Below are positions 13,132-25,279 of a stretch of DNA of 64,000 bases, in pieces. The stretch spans positions 39,612,904 to 39,676,903 of the forward strand of contig OX381709.1 of assembly GCA_947462335.1 (NCBI GenBank), read 5' to 3'. Position 1 is the first letter of the stretch; each line of letters starts with the position of its first letter. The position numbers were made by a program, and so were the translations under genes. The stretch is from Harmothoe impar. Taxonomy: Eukaryota; Annelida; Polychaeta; Phyllodocida; Polynoidae. Below the pieces are notes generated by a model. That model saw only the letters and a list, made by a program, of their open reading frames with translations, was not told where the DNA came from and searched no databases.

Positions 13132-15264
13132 GGTGGAGGGTGGAGACAGGAGATGGGGGAGAGTATGGAGGATGGTGTGCTCCTCTGTCCCTGACTAAGA
13201 GGTCTCTGAGGGTAGGCAATGGTGCTCCCAGTGGAGGTGGTGCTACAGGTGGTAGGTGGTGGTGGTAGTGGTGGTCACCAGGTCAGCAGGAAGGCCTACC
13301 ACCCAGGGAGGTCCTCTCTCCTCCAGTGTATGGCTAACTACACCAAGAGGATCAGCTATCCACAGATCGTGTATACATACCTACATGTATAGGTGGTTTC
13401 CAGCCTGCGTGAATGTGGGGGGAACCTTACCCAGGCCTACCACTGACCCTGCCTGTGAGCACTAATAAATATTAGCATGCCAGCACTGGATTAAGTCCAG
13501 ATCCACTGGGTCGTGGCATACATGGATATAAGCCTGTATATGCGATTGCCAATTGATCCCCAAACTCCCATGCCAGCAGGCGAGGAACAATACAATATTA
13601 TACCACCACCACCACCCGCTCCTTCCTATACTCCTTGGGTCGCAGTCTTAGAGACTGATCAGCAGTTGCTGGTGTACTGGTGAATATTGCACACCTGGAG
13701 GCAGCATGTTATAGCTGACTACAGGCCTGTCTCTCTTCCTTATTGCCTGCCCTTTTGTTAATGCCCAATGACTGGGGGACCATGAAATATTGAGTAGCAG
13801 CCCAGGAGGTGGCAAGTGAACTTTAAAGTGCTTGCCTCCTCCAGAGCAGGAGTACTGTACAGATGGAGCAGGAAGTTACATTGTTTGGGCTATTGAACTT
13901 TTAAGTAAATCTATAAACCTTGCACCTGATTCCATTATTTATTCAGCCCAGCCAACATTAAGTTCTGTTACTTCAATACTTTAAGCAATACCCACCTGCA
14001 TATGTAGACCTGGAGAGGTTTATCTACTTTGAAAATGGAAGTAGATTAAGTATTTAAATGCTTCTATACTGGTCTTATGATGACTATCTATAATCTATAA
14101 CCTCTAAAATTAACGAGGAACACTGGGTCAGAAAAGGCGACAATCATGCACTTTGTATGAGGATGAGTCGAGCTGAATGATAACAACAGGTGGCAGCACC
14201 ATATCTTTGGGAGTACAGTTGAAAAGTAGGGACATAGACAGCAGCATTCACCAGTAAGGAAGTGCTCAGGAGGGATGGGGTGGGGGGGGGCTCTTTTCAC
14301 ATCTTTTTGGAATTCCTGGCCTATAGTTCAACTTAATTGTGTTTTCCCCCATCAAAAAAGGAGGTTGGTTTCCAGTCACCCGACCGGGTCACTAAGAAAC
14401 GGAAGGGTGACTTTTTGTACATGTCAATTTTTTTTATGGTTTGTAAATGCGACAATTATGAAGGATTCTAGGGTGAAATTGTTTTTCCAAGAAATGGTTC
14501 ACCAGAATATCTTATTAATCAGAGTTCGGCCCTTCCCCTTTATGGAAATCCAATTCAATTCTTTTAAGGGGGTTTTGATCCACCGCGAGTCACAACATGA
14601 CGCTTTTCGGTACTTTGATGTGTGGTGGACGCCCTTTAAAAAACCCCACAAAAAACACACTTTTTTGATCGGATCCGCCGGGTCTAGCCTATGGGACAAT
14701 ATTACTGGATGCCAACCTTGTTTTTGCTCTTATCTTGCAGTGATAGCCTATGCTCCTCCAGCGTCTAATTCAGAACTAAGGATTATATATCAGTGATAAT
14801 TCAATCAATTTAATATCAGTGTCAGATCCTTTTAAGGGTAACTAGACTGCAATAAAGGGCCATGCAGCAACATACATAATTATATAAGTAGACCTCCTCC
14901 AGTTTTGCCAACGATTTCATCATATATGAAAAATGTATAACCTGGGACAAAAAGTTTCTGGTCCGAATAAACTGTTTGCAAACGGTTTTCGATGACACTG
15001 CATATGTCGAATGGTCGAAAAGATGTTGGATAATTGACTGAACTTTCTATCTAAACGTCTAATGTTGTAACTTGTACAGTTGTAGCGGCCAATCTGCAAA
15101 CTCTTAAGGTTGATAAAATCTCTGGGGACCATCAGTCAATGGGCTTATATCAGACATGTTACTCTCTTTGGCCCTTTCTACTATTTATGAACTAATGTGA
15201 TATCTTAGATGTTCACCCTAATGAGAATAAAGAAGATGCAAGGCAATGATTTAATTCTAACATA
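13132..15264. other. Intergenic DNA between small gene and UGT
   Basis: I saw no gene here. 13,132-13,300 is the presumed 5' flank of the small minus-strand gene, with GGT-rich triplets. A short G run lies at 14,279-14,290. The 173-residue open frame at 14,275-14,796 has no family resemblance and no codon signature I trust. Confidence 0.5.
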
Positions 15265-15465
15265 TTTATTGGCATTATATGCAAACAGTATCAAAATCGT
15301 ATCTTTATAAATACACTATGCAATGTTGTATGCAAGTGACATTTTTACCTTATGTCTGATATCACTTTTTGCTTCAAGCACGTGACCTTAATGTCTTTAG
15401 TGAGATTCATTGAATCGACACTATATTATATACAGTGATTTAGAGATAATGATCATGACAAAATG

Positions 15466-17094
15466 CTACAATTCTGATGTAAGGACGGAGTGTACCATGG
15501 TCATCACAAAGAAAATGGCTAATAAGGGATTCATGCAGTAAAAGAATTTTGGATATTTCCGCTTGGCTCTTGCCCAAATAAAGGCACACCCCATAAGGAA
15601 CTTAACTATGAGAAACATGGCGATAATGGCTGTCACTAGAATGGTCAAGTGTATATCCAGCATGAGAATGGCGCCCATCGACATCCGGGTATCGTGGGAA
15701 TAAAGATGGCGCCACCCATAGGTAAGCAGGTGGTCTACCCAGAAGGCCACACTCTCCTCACCCCGGGGGATGGTGTGTAGGATGGACTTACAGAACCGCG
15801 CCGTGTCTGTGTGGGCTGGGTTGTTTAACAGGGCCCTGAGTGACTCAGTCAGAGAGTCCACTGACAGTCTGCCCTTCTCTAGAGCTATTCCCCAGCCGTG
15901 GCGGACTGCTCTCTTGGCGTTATAAGCTTGGTCTGCCAGAAAAGGGATGACTAGGACTGGGACTCCATTGAAGACGGCCTCATTCATGCTTATAGCCCCA
16001 CTGTGGCTGATCAGTCCCCTCGTAGACGGGTGTGCGAGGAGCTCATCCAAGGGCACCCAACCCTCCATGGGGTATATATTAGAGGGCAGAGTAGACGTAT
16101 TGAATGAGTCATCGGGGCTGTACCTAAGAACAAACCTCTGTGGAAAATACCTGAAAGTCTCTATGAATATGTCACGTATCTCCGCGGGTAGGTTGCCTTC
16201 AGATATCAAGCAGCCGAATGTCACTATCACTAGGCCCTCCTTAGCACCGTCCATGAACACCTGGATGTCTGTCGGCACCCGGGATGCGTCGTAGTAGGGA
16301 GTGGGGACGTTCACTTCTACATAGTGGGGGGCAGTGGACCTCGGGTAGTCCAGGCAGGTAGGCTCGGTGAATGTCAGCCAAAGGGTAGTGTTCCGCAACA
16401 CCTGGGTTATAGTTCGGTGAGGTCCAGAAGGCATGAGACTCCTTAAGAGGAGGTCCTCCTGTTTCTCCACGAATGGGTAGAATATAGTAGCAGCTACATA
16501 GATGCCAGTGTTGGCTAACCTCTGGATGAAGCTCATGTCATTGCTGAAGGCAGTCAGTTGGTGGGGCTCTACAGAAGGTAGGGCGGGCACCCCCGCCATC
16601 CAGGCGTTATGCTGCATAGACAGACTAACAGAGGTAACATTCAGCATGTAAGGTAATATACTGATACACCTGTACATCTGGACACCATCGAAAATCACCA
16701 GGTCAAACGCCATGGCCCTGAGCTCCTCCAGTAGGCTGGCATTGGTCAGAATGTCCCTACAGTGACTGAGGACCCTCTCATGGACTCCACTGAAGAAGAC
16801 CTTGTAGCACTCCCGTGAGTCGCTCACACAGGATACATTGCTGAGCATGTCCTTCATGGAGAGCAGCTCGGTGGGCAGCCACTGTACCTGGCCGTGGGTG
16901 GTGTTGTGAGGGGTTGGAGGCAGGCTGGACAGCATCCACACCTGGTGACCTGCTCTGAGCAGCTCTGTGCTGGACAGGGTCATGAGCTTCACATGGGAGT
17001 AGGTGTTGAAGGGTAGGAGCAGGATGCGAGCAGTTAGAACCTGCTCGCAGCTGATGCATAGGGTAACCAGCAGAAGAAGTCGCCTCATTGCCAT
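15466..17094 (-). CDS. UDP-glycosyltransferase (UGT), intronless, membrane-anchored
   Basis: A single 542-residue frame. It has an N-terminal signal peptide (about residues 1-21). The expected catalytic pair is His34 (in TYSHVKL) and Asp136 (in VIFDG). The UGT signature spans about 346-389: GWVPLDELLAHP, then SHSGAISMNEA, GVP and PFLADQ, where Asp388-Gln389 would contact the sugar of the UDP donor. A C-terminal membrane anchor lies at about 481-505, followed by a basic ARAKRKYPK segment. Animal UGTs of this type sit in the ER membrane with the active site in the lumen and glucuronidate or glucosylate small hydrophobic compounds. Leu349 replaces the usual Gln of WVPQ, and SHSG replaces the usual THGG. 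A second hydrophobic stretch (about 523-538) follows the anchor. Length is typical. The polyadenylation signal on the minus strand lies at 15270-15265. Lack of introns may be ancestral or reflect retroposition. Confidence 0.93.
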   Translation of the reverse strand: MAMRRLLLLVTLCISCEQVLTARILLLPFNTYSHVKLMTLSSTELLRAGHQVWMLSSLPPTPHNTTHGQVQWLPTELLSMKDMLSNVSCVSDSRECYKVFFSGVHERVLSHCRDILTNASLLEELRAMAFDLVIFDGVQMYRCISILPYMLNVTSVSLSMQHNAWMAGVPALPSVEPHQLTAFSNDMSFIQRLANTGIYVAATIFYPFVEKQEDLLLRSLMPSGPHRTITQVLRNTTLWLTFTEPTCLDYPRSTAPHYVEVNVPTPYYDASRVPTDIQVFMDGAKEGLVIVTFGCLISEGNLPAEIRDIFIETFRYFPQRFVLRYSPDDSFNTSTLPSNIYPMEGWVPLDELLAHPSTRGLISHSGAISMNEAVFNGVPVLVIPFLADQAYNAKRAVRHGWGIALEKGRLSVDSLTESLRALLNNPAHTDTARFCKSILHTIPRGEESVAFWVDHLLTYGWRHLYSHDTRMSMGAILMLDIHLTILVTAIIAMFLIVKFLMGCAFIWARAKRKYPKFFYCMNPLLAIFFVMTMVHSVLTSEL

Positions 17095-17568
17095 ATTGTA
17101 TCTTGATTTGCTATCACCTCATCTAAAATGGTGGATTCGTCCTAGTTCGGTACCTCTGACCTACACGTTTCTGAAGAATGCAATACGAGGCCACATTAGA
17201 ATCTGGTCATTTGACGTAGTCAACTGATTTATTAATAGATTTGATTAGAATAAAATTTAATTCGAAGTGAATTAAAAGTATACACAAACCAGATGATAAG
17301 TTTAAGTTTGGTTAGTAACACTTAATTTGTGGTTTATGTACATTGAGAAGGATGGATACTTAAATTTTAATGTAGTTTTAGTTTTTTTGCTATGTTTCAT
17401 ATATATCAAATACACTTCATAGAGCGATGTTTAAAAACATAATTGGAAAAAACTGCATATTCAATTCAGGGCAGGGGGGTATATTTTGTATAGAACCGCC
17501 AACTATAAAACATTAAAATACTGTTGCTAGCGAGGCGTATATAATTTATCGTCCCGTCAGTCTATGGC

Positions 17569-17860
17569 CACGTAAAAAAGGAAGTTGTTTCTCATCACCG
17601 CGCGCATAATAAAATTGTGATTTGGGGAAAACCTTTTTTTTAATTTTTAATGAAAAATATGTTAAAATTGGAAATATATCAAAAATATGTTAAAATTGGA
17701 AATATATTGGCAAATTTGGTATCAGATTAAAGCTTATGTTGTCACTAATGCAGTCAGCTAGGAATAACGTGCATCAAAACACATTTTGTCGTTCAATAAA
17801 CATTGAATTACTAAAATGTAAAAATTGATCGCGAAAATTCTAAATTTGCATAGTAAACTT
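17569..17860 (+). repeat. Dispersed repeat, copy 1
   Basis: Shares long stretches with 27,850-28,115 in the same orientation, for example GAAAAATATGTTAAAATTGG, AGTCAGCTAGGAATAAC and AAAATTGATCGCGAAAA. A 27-base piece is duplicated in tandem in this copy (around 17,650-17,705). No terminal inverted repeats were seen. Confidence 0.75.
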
Positions 17861-19230
17861 TCTTTTTTTTAAATGCCCTCGTCACATTTTTTCACTCCTT
17901 GGTGATGGTAAACCTTTTTTTGAGTGGTCTAAACATTAAAATGATAGCCGGAAGGATGGTTTACGTAAATAAATGCAGTGTATAAACACCAAACTATGAC
18001 GTGATGGTACAGAAATTACCCCTCTGTTTGTGATTTAGGAATGCAGTACGTCCATCGAGCTTTAGGTGGGCTTCGATCGCGAAACCAGAATAGCGTACCC
18101 AATTATGGTGTTATATAAACTTTACCCAATTTTACATAACCTGATATTGATCTAGTTCTAACCACTGCTAGCGGGTAAAATACTCATACTTTACATGAAC
18201 AGAAATATGACAGCAAGATCTAACATTCTAACACACATTATTTGTAAGATAGCTGTCATGTGATTCTCCTGATATCATTATATATGTTTGTCTCAGTAGA
18301 CATTACAGATAATGTTAGGAACATTCTGCGAAAACCGACATCGATACAACATTAATATGAAAGATCAAACTTTGTTGCTGCTTGTATCTATAGGCTGTTG
18401 TCTGTAGTATTGTTCCTGTGAACTTGAAAACTTGTCAATGGATACGGTACCTTAAATATAAAAGTGTACCCACCTTGCTGAATTGCTGCCATACGTCCTT
18501 CCTCGAGTATATAGTTACAAATATATGTCCTTCTGCTATCTATGCATGTGTTAGTTAAATGGTCGTGAGCAGTAGTACCGTACCTTCTGGAGACGACTCG
18601 CATACTAATTCCACACCCCATTTTACAGCATGCTGGCGGCCTAACAGTCTGGGCGATCTTCCAGTCATGCGTCCTTCAGCGGGTTATCTAGAAATCGGGC
18701 CTTCGTCAAAGCCATGGCTCCCCCGAAACTGCACGGTCACGCTCAGATGAAAGTAGCAACGCTCTGATTCCCAGCCAGGTCGTATTCTGCAGGTCTTTAG
18801 ACTAGTTTATATGTGGGTGGGTGTCTACTGTTACTAGTGTTAGTCAAGAAAGAGGACAGGGAAGGTCTGTCATAGACGCCAGTAGACTGTCACCATCGCC
18901 AAGCTAACCATAGGAACTGTCCAAACCCAGCAGTATACCAAGTTCAAGGTCATGTGGCTGTTACCAGAGCCTTCTTTCGGAAAGATTTGGGAACAAGAGT
19001 ATGGTTCCAAGCTACTCAGAGTTTGCCCGAGCCCAAGCCCAGCAAAATCATAGTTCAGGGTTATAGTGGCAGGTACCAGGGCCTTCCTATGGACGGATCT
19101 GGGGACGAGGATACTGTGTGGTTCAAAGGTGGAATGGCCAAGGAGATAGATTCCGTGGTGTTCGAACATGTCATTCTCTGCAAGAACCCAGAATTCACTC
19201 GCAGACTGCAAATCTAACTCTCGGCTCTTC

Positions 19231-19549
19231 GTTGACTCAAGGCTGTGCCTCACGAAGTTGGGCCAATATTTTCGTCTATGACCGGCTGCAATCTATGATC
19301 GGCTTGACAGAAAATGGCTTATTTAGGGCAGATGTAGATAGAGATTGAAATAAAATGAGTGATATAAAGTCTTAAAACACCCATTAACTTTTTCCACTGT
19401 TTCCATCTTCATCTGCCTTAAATAAATCTTTTTTTTCAAGCCGGTCATAGATTGCACCCGGTCATAGATTGCACCCAATCATAGATTGCACCCAATCATA
19501 GACGAAAACATTGGCCCAAGTTCGAGAGACACAGCCTCAAGAAGTCAAC
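19231..19549. mobile_element. Foldback element with internal 17-base tandem repeats
   Basis: The left arm (19,231-19,309) and right arm (about 19,437-19,549) are inverted copies, sharing GTTGACT, AGGCTGTG, TTGGGCCAA and GACCGG pieces. The right arm holds extra tandem copies of a unit like GGTCATAGATTGCACCC (four in a row). Coding capacity is absent. Confidence 0.7.
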
Positions 19550-21122
19550 TGTAAATATGACAAAACTTTTCTCTTCACAATTGGACATAGGCTCTGCCCT
19601 GTTTTTCTAGGTTAGAATTTAGGAAGGGGTCTGTGGCTTTATTCGATGGCTTGCTTTAATGAGTTGACAGTGGAGAAGTTCACGTTAACAACCCTACTTT
19701 TGTTAGAGAGAGAGGATTTCAGTGCCAGGAAAGTGTCAAAACATGACGTATACTATGACGTATAAAGATCAATACACCTTCTTTGGATTAAGCCAACACA
19801 TTCCGCCATTGATGTCAGTAGATAGTAAATTCTTAACCCAGTCTATCCACCTATTCACTATAAATATTGTAAACCCCGAGGGCAGCCATGCATGACAGTA
19901 TATGTATACTAGCTGGAAACACTCAGCGAATAACTGGAACTCTGGTTGTATGATGTCATGTCCCTTGAGCATTGATATCAGTTTTTTTTACCCGCGTGTA
20001 AGGTAATATACAATGTTTTGATGTGTTTAGCTTGGAAGTGATACCTCATTGGATTCTCAGAAAGGTCCTTAAATGATCATTTCCCTCCATCTTCGCATGT
20101 TACCAAATAGACATGTAAACCGTATGTACAATGCACACAGATGGACTCTCTCCCATCCAGACCCCCTTTAGAATTTATCTTCTCGTCCTTGGAAATCCTT
20201 TTGAATCCCTTCGGGCATTTCCCCCCAGATGATAATCCTCGTGAACGAGGGCCAAAATAGGGTCTGCACCGAGGTCAATTTTACTGACTATTGGTCACAC
20301 CTGTCTTATATTTGTTACTATTATATCATGATATGGGTCTTGTGATGTGCATTTAACACTTTATTGACCATCCAGCAAACATGGCCACTGGATTGTTGTT
20401 TTTCGGCCGTCTATTTGTTTTAATGTGTAACGGACATCTGCTAGGTCCAGTGTATTTGCGATTGTTGCATTATCATTATAGTAAGTGAGATTAATTCTCC
20501 TTCTGTCAACTCCTTTATCATATATTTTGTAGGAGTGTCTCAATATCTTGTTTATCCGCGAGTTCCTATAGAACACCCCACATAACCATGGAGACACCTA
20601 CGTAGAAAACTAGGTCTATACCAATGGCATGTTACACAGTATATACATATATGCAACAGCTGAATCTCTATGCCTGTACTTTGAGGCCATGTCACTGAGC
20701 TGCCTTCGGTCTATTTCTACTGTATGTTACATGCAAAAATGCTACATTAAAAGTAACGTCTTGCATGCTAACTAAACCACTCCTCATTCACGTCATTCTG
20801 AAAGTCACCAATAAACATGACAGCCTTAATATTCTGCTTTGGTGCTACGGGGAGATTTTATTTGATGAAGGCAGCTAGCTTAATGGTTTCTATGAGTCGG
20901 CCCACACAGAATCTCCTTGTAGCCCGCCATTATCTAGGTGGACAATTTGTATGTGTTACTCTCGCCCATAGACCTAATCCAATCAGCATTTAATCTGTTG
21001 CCAGCTGCAGAAGGAGACCAAAATGGTAATTTTGTTGTTGTTGTTGCTGCTTGTAAAGTATTTTATCACGGAAAATATGCAAGTATGTCCACTCAGCTAT
21101 GTCGGATTTGAATTTTAGGGTC

Positions 21123-21332
21123 TACTGTAAACGTATATATGTTTTCGCGCATGTATATTTTCGCGAATTGACTACAAAATGCGATTTCACGTGTGTGCTC
21201 AAATTCGCGAATTTTGCAATGTTTTAGTAGTATGACTACACTGGATAAACTTTCACTGTACATATTTTCGCGGATTAAGAAATCCGCGAAAATCGCGAAA
21301 ATATGTACAGTGCGAAATATACGTTTACAGTA
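21123..21332. mobile_element. MITE-like element with nested hairpin
   Basis: Ends TACTGTAAACGTATA and TATACGTTTACAGTA are perfect 15-base inverted repeats, 210 bases apart. A second, near-perfect hairpin lies inside (21,254-21,312), with arms CACTGTACATATTTTCGCG. The inside is rich in TCGCGAA motifs. It lies just downstream of the 3' end of VRP1. Confidence 0.85.
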
Positions 21333-21643
21333 TATATTTCGGTCTCACCGTACCCCATCGTCCTCTATATGTATTCCATTTATAGTAAGTTAACTATAAT
21401 GAATAGTTATATACATCGGTTTGCGACCTTGACGGATTCTAGCGAACTGAGAAACAAAAAGCAAAAATGAACTAAAGATCCGCATGTAATCTACAGCAAT
21501 GAATATGCATTGAGATGGCCTTAGGTCAGCCATCAGTACAAATCATATATATAAAATCATGACCATAAAATAATAAGAAAGGGCTTGCTTGAAAAGTATG
21601 TCATTCAGCTCTGTTTATTCCATACCAACCCACAATATCCCCC

Positions 21644-23793
21644 TCAGTACCCCCTCACTCGGACAGCACTTTCCTTTAGGCATTTAGCTGTGGTGTCCGG
21701 TCTCTTGTTGTGCTGATCTCTCACATAGAAGAAGAAGGATGGGAACTGGCCGGATCTGCGGTTCACGTTCCATATTGAGGCGTAGAACCTGCCCACAGTG
21801 CCAGAGTTGGTCCAGATCTTGTTGCCAATGTCACAGTTGTCGGTGAGTCGCTCATGGACACAGCGGATCTTGTCGAACATCTGCTTCGGAGGAGTTGACA
21901 GCATCTCCTCTTGGTAGAAGAAGTCACCCAATGCAACATAGCCTGCAGTGCAAAACGTTTTTATACTCGCTTAAGAAGAGGTTATATATACATTGTGTAA
22001 TTAAATGTGAAAATCTTATGACTTCTTTTCACATTCTTACTACATAATATGTAATGAATTCAATTCTATGGAAGACTAGGTTGAACTAAGAAATTAATAT
22101 ATAGTTATACTGCAGCTGACTTGCGTTATATATAATACATGTATATGGTTACCATTGGGACATATGGGTCTCCAGGCAGAGGCGTCATATAGGTAGGTAC
22201 TACCCCGTGTGTCGTAGAGGAAGCGGAATCCTTCAGGGCGTTTTAGGGCATCCTGCTTGGGACTGTCATCCCTACAAAGGCGGTTGATAATACACTACAT
22301 GAAACATTAAACATATAGAAACTCTTCCCTCAAAGAAACCTCTTTAGAATCATGTATTTGAGCCGTTACGCGCGGAGGAGTAAGTCTGGTACATGATTGC
22401 TAGATCATCAAATGAATTTATATAACAGATAAATATCAAGGATGATTAGAAAACAAAGAATGTTTTTGCGGACTACTGTAATACATCATTGTTGTTTGCC
22501 CACATTACAATAGTCCATCATCCCTAAAGGACAGCATGCAGTCCTAACATAAATATTCCTTTGCACTTGAAAGATATGGCTTGCTAGGTATGTTAGCTGG
22601 TTATGCATAAAAATAACTCTTTACAGTGGCCCAGAAGGGTCGAACCAAGAAACCATTTCAATATTATTAAAGATCAGATCTCACGCCCATCTCGGCTGGT
22701 AAAAAGGCATGGTCTAGACTCGTATAAACCATTGGCCCTATATTCCAGATGGAGATGAGGTGAGTCACTTACTTGAAGGAGTGCATGTCTCTGCTAAGCC
22801 TGGAGTAGTTAGGTTGTGCCCGCTGGCCCAAGGCAAAGAAGCTGCAATCGTTTAATATTGCTTCATTATTATCAGTTCCATTTGTAAATGATAATGCACT
22901 TCTAACAATACAAAATATGGGGAGGATAAATTTTTACGAATTTCTACGGTCCATCTGCATTTTGTGTTTCAACTATATATCGAGAGTCAATTTTCCTGGC
23001 CAGATAAACCAACCCATTTTATGTATAATGTGGAACATGAACACAAAGCAAACATAATAAATTATATACATGTATGCATCTGATCAAGTGTGAATAGGTA
23101 GGCTCAGGGCTAACAGTGAACCAGGATCTTGAAAACGGGCGGGGACATATTGTAAAACATTTCTTCGGCGAATTGTGGGTCAACTTCTACAGAAGATGCA
23201 CACACAAAATTAATACCCCAGCCCCCCCAAAGAAAGACAAAAGAAAAACTCCTAGACAATCAATATGCCAATACCTTGGGCTGGAGCGGATGGGTTCATA
23301 GACTGTTACATCGTTACCACTCGTTCCTCCACGGTCTTTCCAGATCCCCACCCCATTCTTGTCTATAACAGCACTCAGCTCAGCAGCCTTCACCTGGTCA
23401 GAAAAAAACAAAGTGGTTTGTCTTTAAATTGAGCATGATTGGATATTGTGATCAATCAGCTTTTTCAATTTATTGGGTACGGTTGTTATTGGCTGCTCTG
23501 CTGAAGTTGGTCTCCATGATTAAAAGTCAAGGTATTTCAAGTAATAAGATGTAGTATAAAGCTGTTGAGGGAGAAACAGAAAATACAATAACCAACAATT
23601 TGTCTTGTAAAGGCTCCTGTAATACTGAATAATTCTAAACAGTTCTGTATTAAATTATGTAATATAAATACAAAGATGCATCTCACTAAGACTGATATAA
23701 GACTTATTTCAGAAAAAAACTTAATCATATTTTTCTTAATTTACTTACTGAGGAGACCAGGGCCAGGCCCAGGAAGATCACAGTTGTGAACAT
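21644..23793 (-). CDS. VRP1: secreted Vps62/DUF946-like repeat protein (5 exons)
   Basis: Exons are 23793-23749, 23393-23275, 22841-22773, 22271-22153 and 21942-21644, coding 216 residues. Exon 1 (MFTTVIFLGLALVSS) is a signal peptide core. The mature protein has three repeats: IWKDRGGTSG...VYEP then FFALGQRAQPNY; FRFLYDTRGS...SAWRPICPNGYVALGDFF; and KIWTNSGTVG...SIWNV then FFFYVRDQHNKRP, ending in CLKESAV. Four cysteines are at positions shared by the array. The exon equivalent to exon 2 of the paralogs is interrupted by a 433-base intron (AAG|GTATTG ... GCAG|C); its two parts, 119 and 69 bases, sum to the 188 bases of VRP2 exon 2, so this looks like an intron gained here. Repeat 2 has LYDT where others have IWDD. 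A minus-strand AATAAA is at 21619-21614. Function unknown. Confidence 0.85.
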
Positions 23794-25216
23794 AGCTGGT
23801 GGTGGTGGTGAGAAGAGATCCAGGCAGTTCTGGCTGCTCAGTATAAGACTGCTAGAACGGTCCTGATATGGGTTATCTCAACCTGAACACCATTATGTTG
23901 TTATGTAAGGCATCAGGTGTGGCAGACACCGATAATGCTATCTTAGTGTAACAAGGCTAGTTACCACTTGCTTATATCTCAGGAAGAAGTCATTGAACCA
24001 AAATACTTTCCTGCGTATGACTGATGACATCTAGGAGTACAGATTTGTAATTCTTTTCGAATCGCAATATGTTTTTGTATATCAGTATTGTATAATGATT
24101 AAGATGAAAGCAATGCCATTTGGTAGATAATTATTGTCAGAATGGTATGTACGACTTCCTTCAAGGGAATAGAATTAAGGTTCTTTGGTTCAAATGGCTG
24201 TATCATGAAAGTTGGCATGGCGACTAATTATAATCCTGAGTTATATGCACAAATCAATAGAATATCAACAATCCTCCAACAAGTAGCATTTCCCTCTAGG
24301 CATAAACTGCATTTAGCTTGCAGTTTAAGGGTACTTAAGCTGTCATACTACTTCAGATATATAGATAGTCCACTTTCTGCATATTTATAGATGGTCTCCT
24401 TAGTGCAATGTTCTGGTGGGATCTCAATATATTTTGTGACTTTTAACTGTGTTTAAATAGATCGTGTAAAATCCAGCATTCTATCCATCGCTTGATTGCA
24501 TCAACACGGTGCGCCATCTGTGGCGCACCGATGGTAATAGAGGTGAGCAATGGCAGCAGGCCACTCAGCGCTGCCACCTGATGTCCTTTATCAACACTAA
24601 GTAATCAAATCCCACCAGAATGTAGATAATAGTTGGAATTGGAGTCTTGCATTACACATATTTTAAGATCCTCTTGTCAAAATAAATGGCATATTATAAG
24701 AGCGAAAGTGTCATACAATCATCTGAGATTCAGATGAAGAAAACGTAGGCATGAGGGTGCTTACTTGTATAAGAGCTTTAAATGCACACACTGGTTCGTT
24801 TAGCCCACAAAGGCTGATCTGAAGCACAAACCCCTTTTGCAAATTTAAACTATGACGTGTTGAGCAATTCACATCAGTATTAGCGTTCCATAAAATTAAT
24901 GCACATGGCTGGGTAAGTCGAGTGTAAGTGGATCCAGGAATGTGACAAAGTGTAAAGGCCTTTTATTGAACTGCAATTGGCAGTGTGAATTCATAACTCA
25001 AATTGACAAAACACACAGAATATGAACTGAACACCACAGAATCTTTCCTGTAGCCTATATAACTTGCTGTACCATCTCTTATAACCGAGTCCTTCAGCAT
25101 GGTAACCTTCGGTAAAGAAAAATCCTTTACTTCAATGTCTGTGCTCGTCCAATTGATATTTGTAACAAGAAAATTCGTTTATTTGAACAAAGCATATCAT
25201 TTTTATGACTACTTGT
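23794..25216. other. Spacer between VRP2 and VRP1
   Basis: Contains the presumed VRP1 promoter (no strong TATA box; a TTATAC motif on the minus strand upstream of 23,793) and a foldback element at 24,411-24,620. Nothing else was recognised. Confidence 0.5.
24411..24620. mobile_element. Foldback element, TTCTGGTGGGAT ends
   Basis: TTCTGGTGGGAT at the left is matched by ATCCCACCAGAA at the right, about 210 bases apart. A central hairpin (GGTGCGCCA with TGGCGCACC) lies near 24,511-24,530. Non-coding. Confidence 0.7.
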
Positions 25217-25279
25217 TTTATTGGTGTCCAAAGCTGGCAATCTCTCATAAATGCAAGGCAATCATACAATGTACCGATA

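Larger units (their letters stand above)
17095..21643. other. Gene-poor region between UGT and the VRP array
   Basis: About 4.5 kb with no gene I can support. It contains a dispersed repeat (17,569-17,860), two tandem copies of a roughly 113-base unit at about 18,915-19,130, and two foldback elements listed separately. Short open frames here fall on the repeats. Confidence 0.55.

Noticed and set aside
14275..14796. 173-residue open frame
   Set aside because: No recognisable motif, unbiased codons, and low-complexity start (G run). Likely chance.
20361..20597. 78-residue minus-strand frame, looked briefly like a transposon protein piece
   Set aside because: No motif I could name and no repeat ends nearby.
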